A stretch of DNA of 8,465 bases from Methanosarcinales archaeon. GTDB lineage: Archaea > Halobacteriota > Methanosarcinia > Methanosarcinales > Methanogasteraceae. The position numbers and the translations under genes were made by a program. The DNA lies in the NCBI GenBank assembly GCA_030640725.1, contig DAOWIV010000188.1, forward strand, positions 1-8,465, read 5' to 3'. Under the pieces are notes generated by a model. That model was not told the DNA's origin. It searched no databases and saw nothing but the letters and a program-made list of their open reading frames with translations. Of the stretch, positions 1-5,445 are shown one piece after another. The first letter of the stretch is position 1, and every line of letters starts with the position of its first letter.

Positions 1-375
1 ATAAGCACGGTCATGCAGAGCAATACAAAGATGTCGTTCACGAGGATGTGATGATATCCTGCTGAAATGAGATAGAGGATATGAAGAAGCGATGGTTGTG
101 GCAACGACACTGAATAACCCCAATAGAGCTGATGAATTATATGGTCAGCGCTTTGGCATTGAGGCAATGCATTCGAGCTCGAAAAAACCAGAGTAACCGA
201 TCCAAAGAGGATCGAGACGCTCTTGATTCCGATCGCTTTCGCTTACATCCTGTGCGTGCTTGAAGGCGAAAAACGAGAGGAAATAGGCGATGTCCGTAGC
301 CCCCCGAGAGGCGAAACGCGTGCGACAGGACTCTTCGCGAAATGTCTATTTACTGTGGCGGTGTGGTGGCTGTAA
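1..375 (+). pseudogene. IS4-family transposase, C-terminal remnant (5' end outside window)
   Basis: This is a decayed DDE transposase with no full-length open frame. Codons from 71 to about 184 read YEEAMVVATTLNN, then ADELYGQRFGIEAM and HSSSK. That preserves the IS4 signature Y-(2)-R-(3)-E-(6)-K around the catalytic glutamate. The frame then hits TAA at 194. The continuation lies in another frame from about 181, reading EKTRVTDPKRIETLLIPIAF and then AYILCVLEGEK, and it ends at TAA 373-375. Comparison with the usual family pattern (K-SRGF-LEKTR) suggests a deletion of roughly six codons at the junction. A further piece in a third frame, KHGHAEQYKDVVHEDVMIS at 3-59, is separated by a stop, so at least two lesions are present. 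The element is dead. Its right terminal repeat should lie within 376-470, but I cannot identify it without the left end. Family assignment is from motif recognition. Confidence 0.8.
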
Positions 376-471
376 CCGGGGGGTTGATTTTTATATTTGA
401 TGCTGAATTATTTTTCGTGGGGTGTTTTGTGTAGATGTGTTAGCTACTGAAATCGCCAGACTTAAACATGA

Positions 472-675
472 CTAATCTCGATCGCCCCCGCCTGCCGCCT
501 GCAGGATCATTAGCGCATCGAGCGAGGTGACGCTGCCGTCCCGATTCATGTCCGCATCATCGCTGTGCCCTCTGCTCACCGCCATCTGTAGCGCGATAAT
601 CGCATCTGCTGCGGTGATCTGACCATCGTGGTTGAGGTCGCCTTTTTGTGGCATATCCTCATTCCACGGCTGCAT
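472..675 (-). CDS. Type I dockerin domain, probable 3' remnant of a larger secreted protein
   Basis: The 67 residues are almost entirely a type I dockerin, two duplicated calcium-binding loop-helix segments: GDLNHDGQITAADAIIALQM (about residues 12-31) and ADMNRDGSVTSLDALMILQA (about 41-60). Asp/Asn residues sit at the calcium-ligand positions of each loop. Dockerins bind cohesin modules; in archaea they usually sit at the end of secreted or surface proteins. The frame stays open upstream of the ATG to 714, adding PPGNTANVDYFPL. This resembles the 'DYFPLM' ending of archaeal surface beta-helix (NosD-like) proteins. Two in-frame stops at 715-720 then block it. There is no signal peptide, Shine-Dalgarno site or promoter at the ATG. 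I therefore infer a 3' fragment of a surface protein. The dockerin call is strong; whether it is expressed is doubtful. Confidence 0.6.
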   Translation of the reverse strand: MQPWNEDMPQKGDLNHDGQITAADAIIALQMAVSRGHSDDADMNRDGSVTSLDALMILQAAGGGDRD

Positions 676-796
676 GAGCGGGAAGTAGTCAACGTTAGCC
701 GTGTTTCCGGGAGGTTATCACAAACGAACATACCTTTTTCTGCGATTGCTGGCACAAACTCAAAGAAACCACCCCATACGCTCTTTAAATCGGTTA

Positions 797-849
797 TGAA
801 TAAAAATTAGCGAGGGGGCACAATCAGTAACAGTACGCGTTGTGCCACC
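797..849 (-). terminator. Intrinsic-type terminator downstream of porA
   Basis: Read on the minus strand, 849-814 forms a hairpin. The perfect 7-bp core is GGCACAA (846-840) with TTGTGCC (823-817). After one mismatch, two more G-C pairs extend it, with a 16-nt loop. About 8 nt further on is the T-rich stretch CTAATTTTTATT (810-799). The hairpin starts 13 nt after the porA stop, the right place to end the por transcript. The archaeal terminator signal is mainly the T-rich tract; the hairpin is supporting evidence. Confidence 0.5.
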
Positions 850-861
850 GCATCAACATAA

Positions 862-2070
862 TCAAACACGAACATGCGAATGGTTCAGATCGACAAACTC
901 GCTTTCAGCCGCAATTCCATTCCGGATGACATCTTCCGCCTTCTCCACGATCCGCTGAACCGTGGTAACCGGAATATCACGCCCGCCAAGCCCGATCACG
1001 AATCCGATCACAGGAACGCTGATATCGCCGTTGTACATGCCCGCCTTGATCTCGGTTGTGACCGCGCCCTCGCCTGTTCCAAGCGAGATGTTCTTGTCAA
1101 GCACAACAACCACCTTTGCACCTGCGACCGCCTTTTTGATCTCATCGATCGGAAACGGTCTGAATGCGCGGATCTTGAGTAGCCCGACCGGCTTTCCTTT
1201 GCTCCGCAGGTCGTCAACCACATCCCGAAGAGTCCCGACTAATGATCCCATCGCAACAAGGATGATCTCTGCGCCGTCCGTGTGATATGTGTCGATCAGA
1301 CCGCCGTAGTGCCTGCCAAAGCTCGACTCAAACTTCTTTGCTGCGTCTTCTATCTTCGATCGCGACGCGTCCATCGCCTGCTCCACAAGATACCGGAAAT
1401 CCATGTAGTACGCAGGGTCAACAAACATGCCAAACGACTCCGGATTATCCGGATCAAGCGCACGCACCGGCAAAAATTGCGGGAGAAAATCGTCCACATC
1501 CTTCTGGTCGAGAAGATCCACTGGCTCAAATACGTGCGATAGAATGAACCCATCCATGCAGACCATCACCGGAAGCGAGACATCCGGGTCCTCTCCGATC
1601 ATGAACGCCTGCGCTGTTGCATCAACAAGTTCCTGCGCATCCTCGATGTAGATCTGGATCCAGCCCGTGTCCCGCTGCGCCACGCTATCCTGATGGTCGT
1701 TCCAGATGTTAATCGGCGCCGACATCGACCGGTTCACAATCGTCATCACGATCGGGAGCCTCATGCCCGCTGCATTGAAGAGCACTTCATGCATCAGGGC
1801 AAGTCCCTGCGATGTTGTTGCAGAATAGGTCCGTGCGCCCGCAGCACTTGCCCCGACGAGTGCGGATAGGGCTGAGAACTCGCTCTCGACGTTGATGTAC
1901 TTTGAGTCGATTACCCCATCGGCAACGAACTGTGACAGGTCTTCCACGATATGAGTCTGCGGTGTGATCGGATATGCCGATATTACGTCAGGTCTGCACA
2001 TCGCAGCCGCATGTGCAACCGCGTACGAGCCTTCGACGACCTGTCTTCCGCTTTTTAATTCTCCAGTCAT
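862..2070 (-). CDS. porA: Pyruvate:ferredoxin oxidoreductase (pyruvate synthase), alpha subunit
   Basis: PorA is the alpha subunit of the four-subunit archaeal enzyme that interconverts pyruvate + CoA with acetyl-CoA + CO2, using ferredoxin. It acts in the cytoplasm, in methanogens mostly for pyruvate synthesis. The 402 residues match the family length. Visible marks are YPITPQT (33-39), ESEFSAL (62-68), SATTSQG (83-89) and RDTGW (133-137), all in the alpha-subunit pyrimidine-domain region, followed by a C-terminal transketolase-like domain. The frame extends 13 codons further upstream, but ATG 2070 gives MTGELKSGRQVVEG, the normal start of the family. It also overlaps the porD stop as ATGA, implying coupled translation. 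The gene is third in a porG-porD-porA operon. The beta subunit, which carries TPP binding and one Fe-S cluster and normally follows porA, is missing. Related 2-oxoacid oxidoreductases cannot be fully excluded, but pyruvate is the best call. Confidence 0.93.
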   Translation of the reverse strand: MTGELKSGRQVVEGSYAVAHAAAMCRPDVISAYPITPQTHIVEDLSQFVADGVIDSKYINVESEFSALSALVGASAAGARTYSATTSQGLALMHEVLFNAAGMRLPIVMTIVNRSMSAPINIWNDHQDSVAQRDTGWIQIYIEDAQELVDATAQAFMIGEDPDVSLPVMVCMDGFILSHVFEPVDLLDQKDVDDFLPQFLPVRALDPDNPESFGMFVDPAYYMDFRYLVEQAMDASRSKIEDAAKKFESSFGRHYGGLIDTYHTDGAEIILVAMGSLVGTLRDVVDDLRSKGKPVGLLKIRAFRPFPIDEIKKAVAGAKVVVVLDKNISLGTGEGAVTTEIKAGMYNGDISVPVIGFVIGLGGRDIPVTTVQRIVEKAEDVIRNGIAAESEFVDLNHSHVRV

Positions 2071-2327
2071 TTCTCCTCCAGAACCATCTCTATGGCATCT
2101 TTCGGGCATTCAGCCGCACATATCCCGCAACCCTTACAGTAATCGTAATCAGCCGCAAACGTGTCGCCGCCCTCGATCTTGTGCACGATGCCCTCTGGAC
2201 AGAATGTTTCGCATGTGCCGCATCCGTTGCAGAGTTCTGCGTTGAATACCGGAATGAATATCCTCCAGCCGCTAGTCTTGTTCGCAAGGCTGGATCCAAC
2301 TTCCCCGATTGGTGCGTGTGGGATCAT
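2067..2327 (-). CDS. porD: Pyruvate:ferredoxin oxidoreductase, delta subunit (2[4Fe-4S] ferredoxin)
   Basis: This 86-residue protein is the ferredoxin-like delta subunit that passes electrons from the catalytic core to external ferredoxin. Two canonical C-x2-C-x2-C-x3-C-P motifs are visible: CNGCGTCETFCP (C33, C36, C39, C43) and CKGCGICAAECP (C64, C67, C70, C74). Each should ligate one [4Fe-4S] cluster. The N-terminal 30 residues match the usual short PorD leader. Its ATG overlaps the porG stop by ATGA, and its own stop overlaps the porA ATG in the same way, so the three genes are almost certainly one translationally coupled transcript. Length and order are normal for archaea. Confidence 0.93.
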   Translation of the reverse strand: MIPHAPIGEVGSSLANKTSGWRIFIPVFNAELCNGCGTCETFCPEGIVHKIEGGDTFAADYDYCKGCGICAAECPKDAIEMVLEEK

Positions 2328-2866
2328 GCGCCCACCCCCCGGTCATAAGCGCTCTGCACCGCTTCAGCATTCTTCTCTCCGACCTTTCCGGGGAACCGAT
2401 CCTGCACTGCATGTTTGATTGAATCCACGGTGACCTCCCCACTTGCACCTGCGAATGCGCCAAGCATCACAGTATTCATGATTGGTTTTCCGATGATGTC
2501 AAGCGCTATTCTGGTTGCATCAATCGTCCTGACCACAGCTTCGGTCTCGAGGTGAAGATCCTCGGGCTTGTGTTCGGTGTTGATGATGATCATGCCATCT
2601 GCCTTCAGTCCACTGGCAACATCAACTGTTTCGATCAGTGTTGCATCCTGCACGATCACATAGTCAGGATCGTATACCTGACTGCGCAGTCTGATCGTAT
2701 GATCTGATAAACGTACAAAAGCCATCACAGGGGCACCTCTTCGCTCCACGCCAAATGAGGGGAATGCCTGACTGTACAAGCCATCCTCGAAAGCCGCAAT
2801 CGCAAGCAGTTCGGCAGCAGTGACCGAGCCCTGCCCGCCGCGACCATGAATCCGAATCTCCTTCAT
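2324..2866 (-). CDS. porG: Pyruvate:ferredoxin oxidoreductase, gamma subunit
   Basis: PorG (also called PorC) is the gamma subunit of pyruvate:ferredoxin oxidoreductase and corresponds to the domain involved in CoA handling in single-chain enzymes. The protein is 180 residues from ATG 2866. It starts MKEIRIHGRGGQG, with the hallmark glycine-rich loop GRGGQG (8-13), followed by QAFPSFGVERRGAPV, another strongly conserved family segment. The open frame continues 46 codons upstream, but that extension has no family resemblance. An alternative ATG at 2872 adds only two residues and fits a leaderless start about 25 nt from the TATA-like box at 2891-2903. It is the first gene of the operon, overlapping porD by ATGA. 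I see no clear Shine-Dalgarno site. Confidence 0.92.
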   Translation of the reverse strand: MKEIRIHGRGGQGSVTAAELLAIAAFEDGLYSQAFPSFGVERRGAPVMAFVRLSDHTIRLRSQVYDPDYVIVQDATLIETVDVASGLKADGMIIINTEHKPEDLHLETEAVVRTIDATRIALDIIGKPIMNTVMLGAFAGASGEVTVDSIKHAVQDRFPGKVGEKNAEAVQSAYDRGVGA

Positions 2867-2890
2867 GATCATACGTCGATCACGGTCACG

Positions 2891-2903
2891 CATAAGTTTA
2901 TCG
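2891..2903 (-). promoter_or_regulatory. Putative TATA box of the porGDA operon
   Basis: On the minus strand this reads CGATAAACTTATG, an A/T-rich TATA-like element centred about 31 nt from ATG 2866 and 25 nt from ATG 2872. Archaeal TATA boxes sit about 25-30 nt before transcription start, so the mRNA would be leaderless or nearly so, agreeing with the lack of a Shine-Dalgarno site. The match to TTTATATA is only moderate. Confidence 0.35.
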
Positions 2904-2925
2904 GACTTCGCGGTCGATCTCAAAC

Positions 2926-2943
2926 ATCTGCAATCTTGCAGAT
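2926..2943. promoter_or_regulatory. Perfect inverted repeat upstream of porG, candidate operator
   Basis: ATCTGCA (2926-2932) and TGCAGAT (2937-2943) form a perfect 7-bp dyad with a 4-nt spacer. It lies about 30 bp upstream of the putative por TATA box. Its size suits a dimeric regulator, and its position suits an activator more than a repressor. No known consensus is recognised, and there is no T-tract, so it is not an obvious terminator. Confidence 0.3.
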
Positions 2944-3057
2944 ATTCCGGACGATTATGGAAATTCATCCTTGAACGCTTGAAGTGAACGCTGATTGGCA
3001 ACATGCTTGATGTATGGCTATCCAGCTATCCCCACCGGAATTAATGATGAAGAGTGG

Positions 3058-3140
3058 TTAATGCAGCCGGTTCACCCTCATAATGTAGTATACGATTGCC
3101 CAGCCCATCGAACAAATCATAATAACCACGACATAGCCGT
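3058..3140 (-). other. Out-of-frame C-terminal membrane segment of the DUF1648 protein
   Basis: In the frame one base back from the gene at 3141-3542, the minus strand reads GWINGYVVVIMICSMGWAIV and then YYIMRVNRLH, with TAA at 3058-3060. It is a clean hydrophobic helix followed by basic residues, what a fourth membrane segment of this family would look like. Restoring one base around 3141-3152 would give a protein of about 161 residues. It has no start of its own and is not a separate gene. Confidence 0.5.
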
Positions 3141-3542
3141 TTATCCACCCCATACACCCAGAGCCACATTGATATCGGTTACTACAATGCAAAGAAAGAG
3201 CAGATTGACGATAATAGCAACAACAAGACACAAATCGCCGGTTAGACTGTATAATTCGTCCCTCACCCTGTCTGAAAGCGTTTTAGGATCGATAGGAAAG
3301 TTATACATCCAGGGATAGCGCTTCACCAGAAGGGATAGTACGAGCAGCAACGCGACCACCCCGGCTTGAACAGAGGGCACAGTGAAGATCGTGCTTTTGC
3401 ACCCCCACGAATCAGGCGGTCCGTGGAGACCGTAATGTGTTGGAACTTCCTCGGGAAGTAGATGATAGTAATGAAAGACGATGATCCATGATGCGATGAC
3501 CGGAAGCAGATTCAAAAGTATCATCAGTGTCCGTTTCTTCAC
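3141..3542 (-). CDS. DUF1648-type small membrane protein, C-terminus probably frameshifted
   Basis: The 133-residue protein has an N-terminal membrane segment (about residues 6-24). It is followed by PEEVPTHYGLHGPPDSWG, the typical DUF1648 pattern of a membrane segment followed by an 'IPTHW/Y…G.PD.WG' loop. Two more membrane segments lie at about 60-74 and 104-124. DUF1648 occurs in SdpI-like immunity or membrane proteins, but no function can be assigned here. The start is GTG, supported by a strong Shine-Dalgarno GGGAGGAGA (minus strand of 3551-3559), about 8 nt upstream. The frame stops at TAA 3141, just after the third membrane segment. A fourth, strongly hydrophobic segment continues in another frame to 3058 (annotated separately), which indicates a -1 shift near the GGGG at about 3148-3151. 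The gene may be broken, or this may be a sequencing error. Confidence 0.65.
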   Translation of the reverse strand: MKKRTLMILLNLLPVIASWIIVFHYYHLLPEEVPTHYGLHGPPDSWGCKSTIFTVPSVQAGVVALLLVLSLLVKRYPWMYNFPIDPKTLSDRVRDELYSLTGDLCLVVAIIVNLLFLCIVVTDINVALGVWGG

Positions 3543-3734
3543 TTAAAATGTCTCCTCCCATCGGCTTTGGGACAATATTATTCAACCGACAGCCTCACCA
3601 CTCAGCGACCCGCCTCCGCAAGTTCGGGCCACACAAGACTGAGCGCTTTGACAAATGTGCATAGTCCAGACTCATTTTTGCCTGTAGACACCGTTGAAGT
3701 GGTGAGCAAGCGATCCATTTGATAAGAGTATATA

Positions 3735-3750
3735 TCGCTATGTTTATATA
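3735..3750 (+). promoter_or_regulatory. TATA box of the transposase stub
   Basis: The stretch GCTATGTTTATATACT contains the exact archaeal core TTTATATA (3742-3749). Its centre is 25 nt before ATG 3771, correct for a leaderless transcript beginning at that codon. A second A/T block, GTATATATC, lies just upstream at 3728-3736. This is the best TATA match in the window. Confidence 0.5.
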
Positions 3751-3770
3751 CTTGTCAGTTGATCTCATCG

Positions 3771-4042
3771 TATGCCATCCAAAAAACAGGGCGAAGAACC
3801 AGAGAGGGATAATCAAGAATATCCGGGATGGAACATTCGAATACGAGAGTAAAGGGCAAGTATTGACCAACTGGGCACAATATGACCAGGCGCAGATCCA
3901 CGAGATGGCTAACTACTTAGATAACATGAGGGATCTTGTCGAAGAAGCCGATAAACGGATAAAAGAAAGAACGCCTCCCGGAAAACGGGTGCCAGGGAGG
4001 CCACCAATTGATTCGGCGGATGTGAGACTGAAACGCGGCTGA
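3771..4042 (+). pseudogene. Transposase N-terminal remnant, frameshifted and truncated
   Basis: From ATG 3771 one frame reads MPSKKQGEEPERDNQEYPGW, a plausible leaderless N-terminus placed correctly behind the TTTATATA box, but it ends after 26 codons at TAA 3849. A second frame, from about 3810 to the TGA at 4040-4042, reads RDGTFEYESKGQVLTNWAQY, then a helical stretch (YLDNMRDLVEEADKRIKER), then PGKRVPGRPPIDSADV. I recognise the 'GRPP-(I/T)-(D/S)-xADV' ending as the N-terminal region of archaeal IS4/IS5-like transposases, in which a catalytic domain should follow. None does. The second frame has no usable start downstream of the promoter; its only upstream ATG (3719) precedes the TATA box. 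I infer one frameshift and loss of the catalytic domain. Family assignment is from memory of motifs, not a search. Confidence 0.5.
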
Positions 4043-4150
4043 AGCTTGCAAGCGCACAATATCCGAAGGGGGGTATCTTGAGATCATGGGCGACATGGTG
4101 CCGCACTGGCGCAGGCAGGGGTATACGTGAATTTCGTCCCAAAGCCACAA

Positions 4151-4159
4151 CCATTAAAT
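4151..4159 (+). promoter_or_regulatory. Putative TATA box of the DmrX-like gene
   Basis: CCATTAAAT is centred about 27 nt before ATG 4182. That is the right distance for a leaderless mRNA starting at this codon, and no Shine-Dalgarno site is visible. It favours ATG 4182 over the in-frame ATG at 4158, which falls in the TATA element itself. The sequence match is weak. Confidence 0.35.
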
Positions 4160-4181
4160 GCCGCACAGCACAACTAACACC

Positions 4182-4904
4182 ATGCACCTGAACCTTGCAT
4201 GGGCGATCACAGGCGCGGGTCACCACCTATCAGAGAGTTATGATGCGTTTAAGAAATTGAAAAAAGATAATCCGCAGATCAGAATCACTATCTTCGCATC
4301 ACAGTCCGCAGAAGAGGTTTTGCGGATGTATGGACTCTTCGATGAGCTAAAAACTGTCGCACGTGGGGGATATCTCGAAGAGATATTTCTGGAGAGCGAG
4401 CAGGGTCGGAGTTCACCCAAGGTCGGAAGGTTTCTTCTGAATAAGTATGACGCGCTTTTTGTGATGCCAGCAACCTCAAACACCGTTGCAAAGATCGTGC
4501 ACGGCATAGCAGACTCGCTGCCGACAAATGCGGTCTCACAGGCAGTGAAAGGCAACATCCCGGTTTACATAGTGCCGGTAGACATCGAGGGCAGGATTCT
4601 ATCGCGGATGCCCTATACCATCGACCGCGAGATATGTGCCCAGCACAACTGTCCTACCTGTATGCCGGCAAACCAGTGCCCAGAGCATGCAATCGAGACC
4701 CAGATCGACCTGCTGCGATGCACCGGTTGCGGCGAATGTGTCGCAGCGTGTCCGTACGGCGCAATCCGGGGCGGTTATGCCGAAATCAAGGTGAGAGATG
4801 TGGATATGAGAAATACCATGCAACTTGGTGAGATGGAGGGGATCACAGTGCTCAGGCACCCAAGCGATGTGCTTTCTTTGGTATCTGACCTGATGTCTGC
4901 CTGA
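4182..4904 (+). CDS. dmrX: Iron-sulfur flavoprotein, dihydromethanopterin reductase (acceptor) type
   Basis: The 240-residue protein has an N-terminal flavoprotein domain: AWAITGAGHHL (near 5-16) at the flavin-binding start and MPATSNTVAKIVHGIADSL (95-113), a typical UbiX/DmrB-like FMN motif. It is followed by a ferredoxin module. The second cluster motif is canonical, CTGCGECVAACP (C180, C183, C186, C190). The first is unusual, C152-x4-C157-x2-C160-x5-C166-P. This architecture matches the DmrX family of Methanosarcina, which reduces dihydromethanopterin to tetrahydromethanopterin in biosynthesis of the C1 carrier, with electrons from an iron-sulfur donor. Related archaeoflavoproteins have other or unknown partners, so the substrate is inferred. 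The start at 4182 gives MHLNLAWAITGAG, the family-like beginning. Its stop lies 15 nt from the stop of the convergent MBF1 gene. Confidence 0.75.
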   Translation: MHLNLAWAITGAGHHLSESYDAFKKLKKDNPQIRITIFASQSAEEVLRMYGLFDELKTVARGGYLEEIFLESEQGRSSPKVGRFLLNKYDALFVMPATSNTVAKIVHGIADSLPTNAVSQAVKGNIPVYIVPVDIEGRILSRMPYTIDREICAQHNCPTCMPANQCPEHAIETQIDLLRCTGCGECVAACPYGAIRGGYAEIKVRDVDMRNTMQLGEMEGITVLRHPSDVLSLVSDLMSA

Positions 4905-4919
4905 CGTTCGAAAACGATG

Positions 4920-5339
4920 CTACTCAGGTTTCTCGGTGAGCGTGATCTTAAGAGCGCGCTCAAGTTTCCCGCGAACCCTATCTTCGGGCACGATTGCTTC
5001 CCGTTCTATTTTTTTAAGCAGTGATGATTTTTCTTTTATTTCCAGTGCCAGATCTTCGTGGGTCATGCCGCTCGCCTCACGGGCGCGCCGGATCGTCATG
5101 CCATAACCATCGACCAGTTCATCGGTCATCTGGTCAAACATATCAGGGCGCCTCCGCGATGGCGCGCGAAACGTGATGCCGGGCGCCGGACCCTTCATAC
5201 CGGCACTCTGCGTGCGAGGTATCTGCTTGACCTCGTGCCCGTACTGTGCGCAACCATTGCAGACGCTCAGTTCAGTGCCCTCGATGATTACCTTGCGCGG
5301 TTCTCCACGAATATCAGTGCCGCATAGTTCACATTGCAT
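4920..5339 (-). CDS. mbf1: Archaeal multiprotein-bridging factor 1 (MBF1)
   Basis: The 139-residue archaeal MBF1 has an N-terminal zinc ribbon (C3, C6, C27, C30; MQCELCG and VCNGC) and a flexible basic linker containing RAPSRRRPD. A cro/C1-type helix-turn-helix occupies about 79-131 (MTIRRAREASGMTHEDLALE onwards). The eukaryotic homologue is a transcription coactivator binding TBP. The archaeal protein is proposed to act in transcription or in translation on the ribosome; its exact role is unsettled. ATG 5339 is chosen because the Shine-Dalgarno GGAGG (5354-5350) lies 10 nt upstream; a TTG at 5345 is possible but only 4 nt away. It is divergent from PAN across a 106-bp promoter region and convergent with the DmrX-like gene. 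Confidence 0.93.
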   Translation of the reverse strand: MQCELCGTDIRGEPRKVIIEGTELSVCNGCAQYGHEVKQIPRTQSAGMKGPAPGITFRAPSRRRPDMFDQMTDELVDGYGMTIRRAREASGMTHEDLALEIKEKSSLLKKIEREAIVPEDRVRGKLERALKITLTEKPE

Positions 5340-5386
5340 ACGCAATTAGCCTCCGTATAGTCCGTTGGTTTGCTCTCGTAAATCAA

Positions 5387-5394
5387 GTTATAAC
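5387..5394 (-). promoter_or_regulatory. Putative TATA box of mbf1
   Basis: The palindromic element GTTATAAC lies about 36 nt upstream of the mbf1 Shine-Dalgarno site. It would place transcription start near 5363 and give a leader of about 24 nt containing GGAGG at 5354-5350. Leader length and ribosome-binding site agree with each other. Confidence 0.4.
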
Positions 5395-5407
5395 ACGAAG
5401 CCCCATA

Positions 5408-5418
5408 AAGATTTATGT
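5408..5418 (+). promoter_or_regulatory. Putative TATA box of pan
   Basis: AAGATTTATGT is centred about 32 nt before ATG 5446, so transcription would begin within a few bases of the start codon. There is no Shine-Dalgarno site in the gap, so translation is probably leaderless or nearly so. Confidence 0.4.
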
Positions 5419-5445
5419 GCTATCAGAATGTTTAATGACTTAACC

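Noticed and set aside
354..365. 12-base match TGTGGCGGTGTG shared with 8197-8208
   Set aside because: A 12-mer shared once in a window of this size is expected by chance, and the two are not at comparable element ends.
628..810. 60-codon + strand open frame
   Set aside because: It is antisense to the dockerin fragment, has no family motif and no ribosome-binding site.
874..1651. Several open frames opposite porA
   Set aside because: They are shadows of the codon bias of the clearly real porA gene.
3141..3160. Programmed frameshift
   Set aside because: A simple GGGG run without a clear slippery heptamer or downstream structure is better explained by mutation or sequencing error.
2995..3318. 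107-codon + strand open frame
   Set aside because: It runs antisense to the DUF1648 gene, whose motif, membrane helices and Shine-Dalgarno site are clear; the peptide is low-quality and unlike any protein.
3595..3870. 91-codon minus-strand open frame over the transposase promoter
   Set aside because: It has no recognisable motif and overlaps the promoter and frames of the transposase stub.
4043..4157. Possible continuation of the truncated transposase
   Set aside because: All three forward frames were read; none shows the expected catalytic-domain start, so the homology really ends near 4025.
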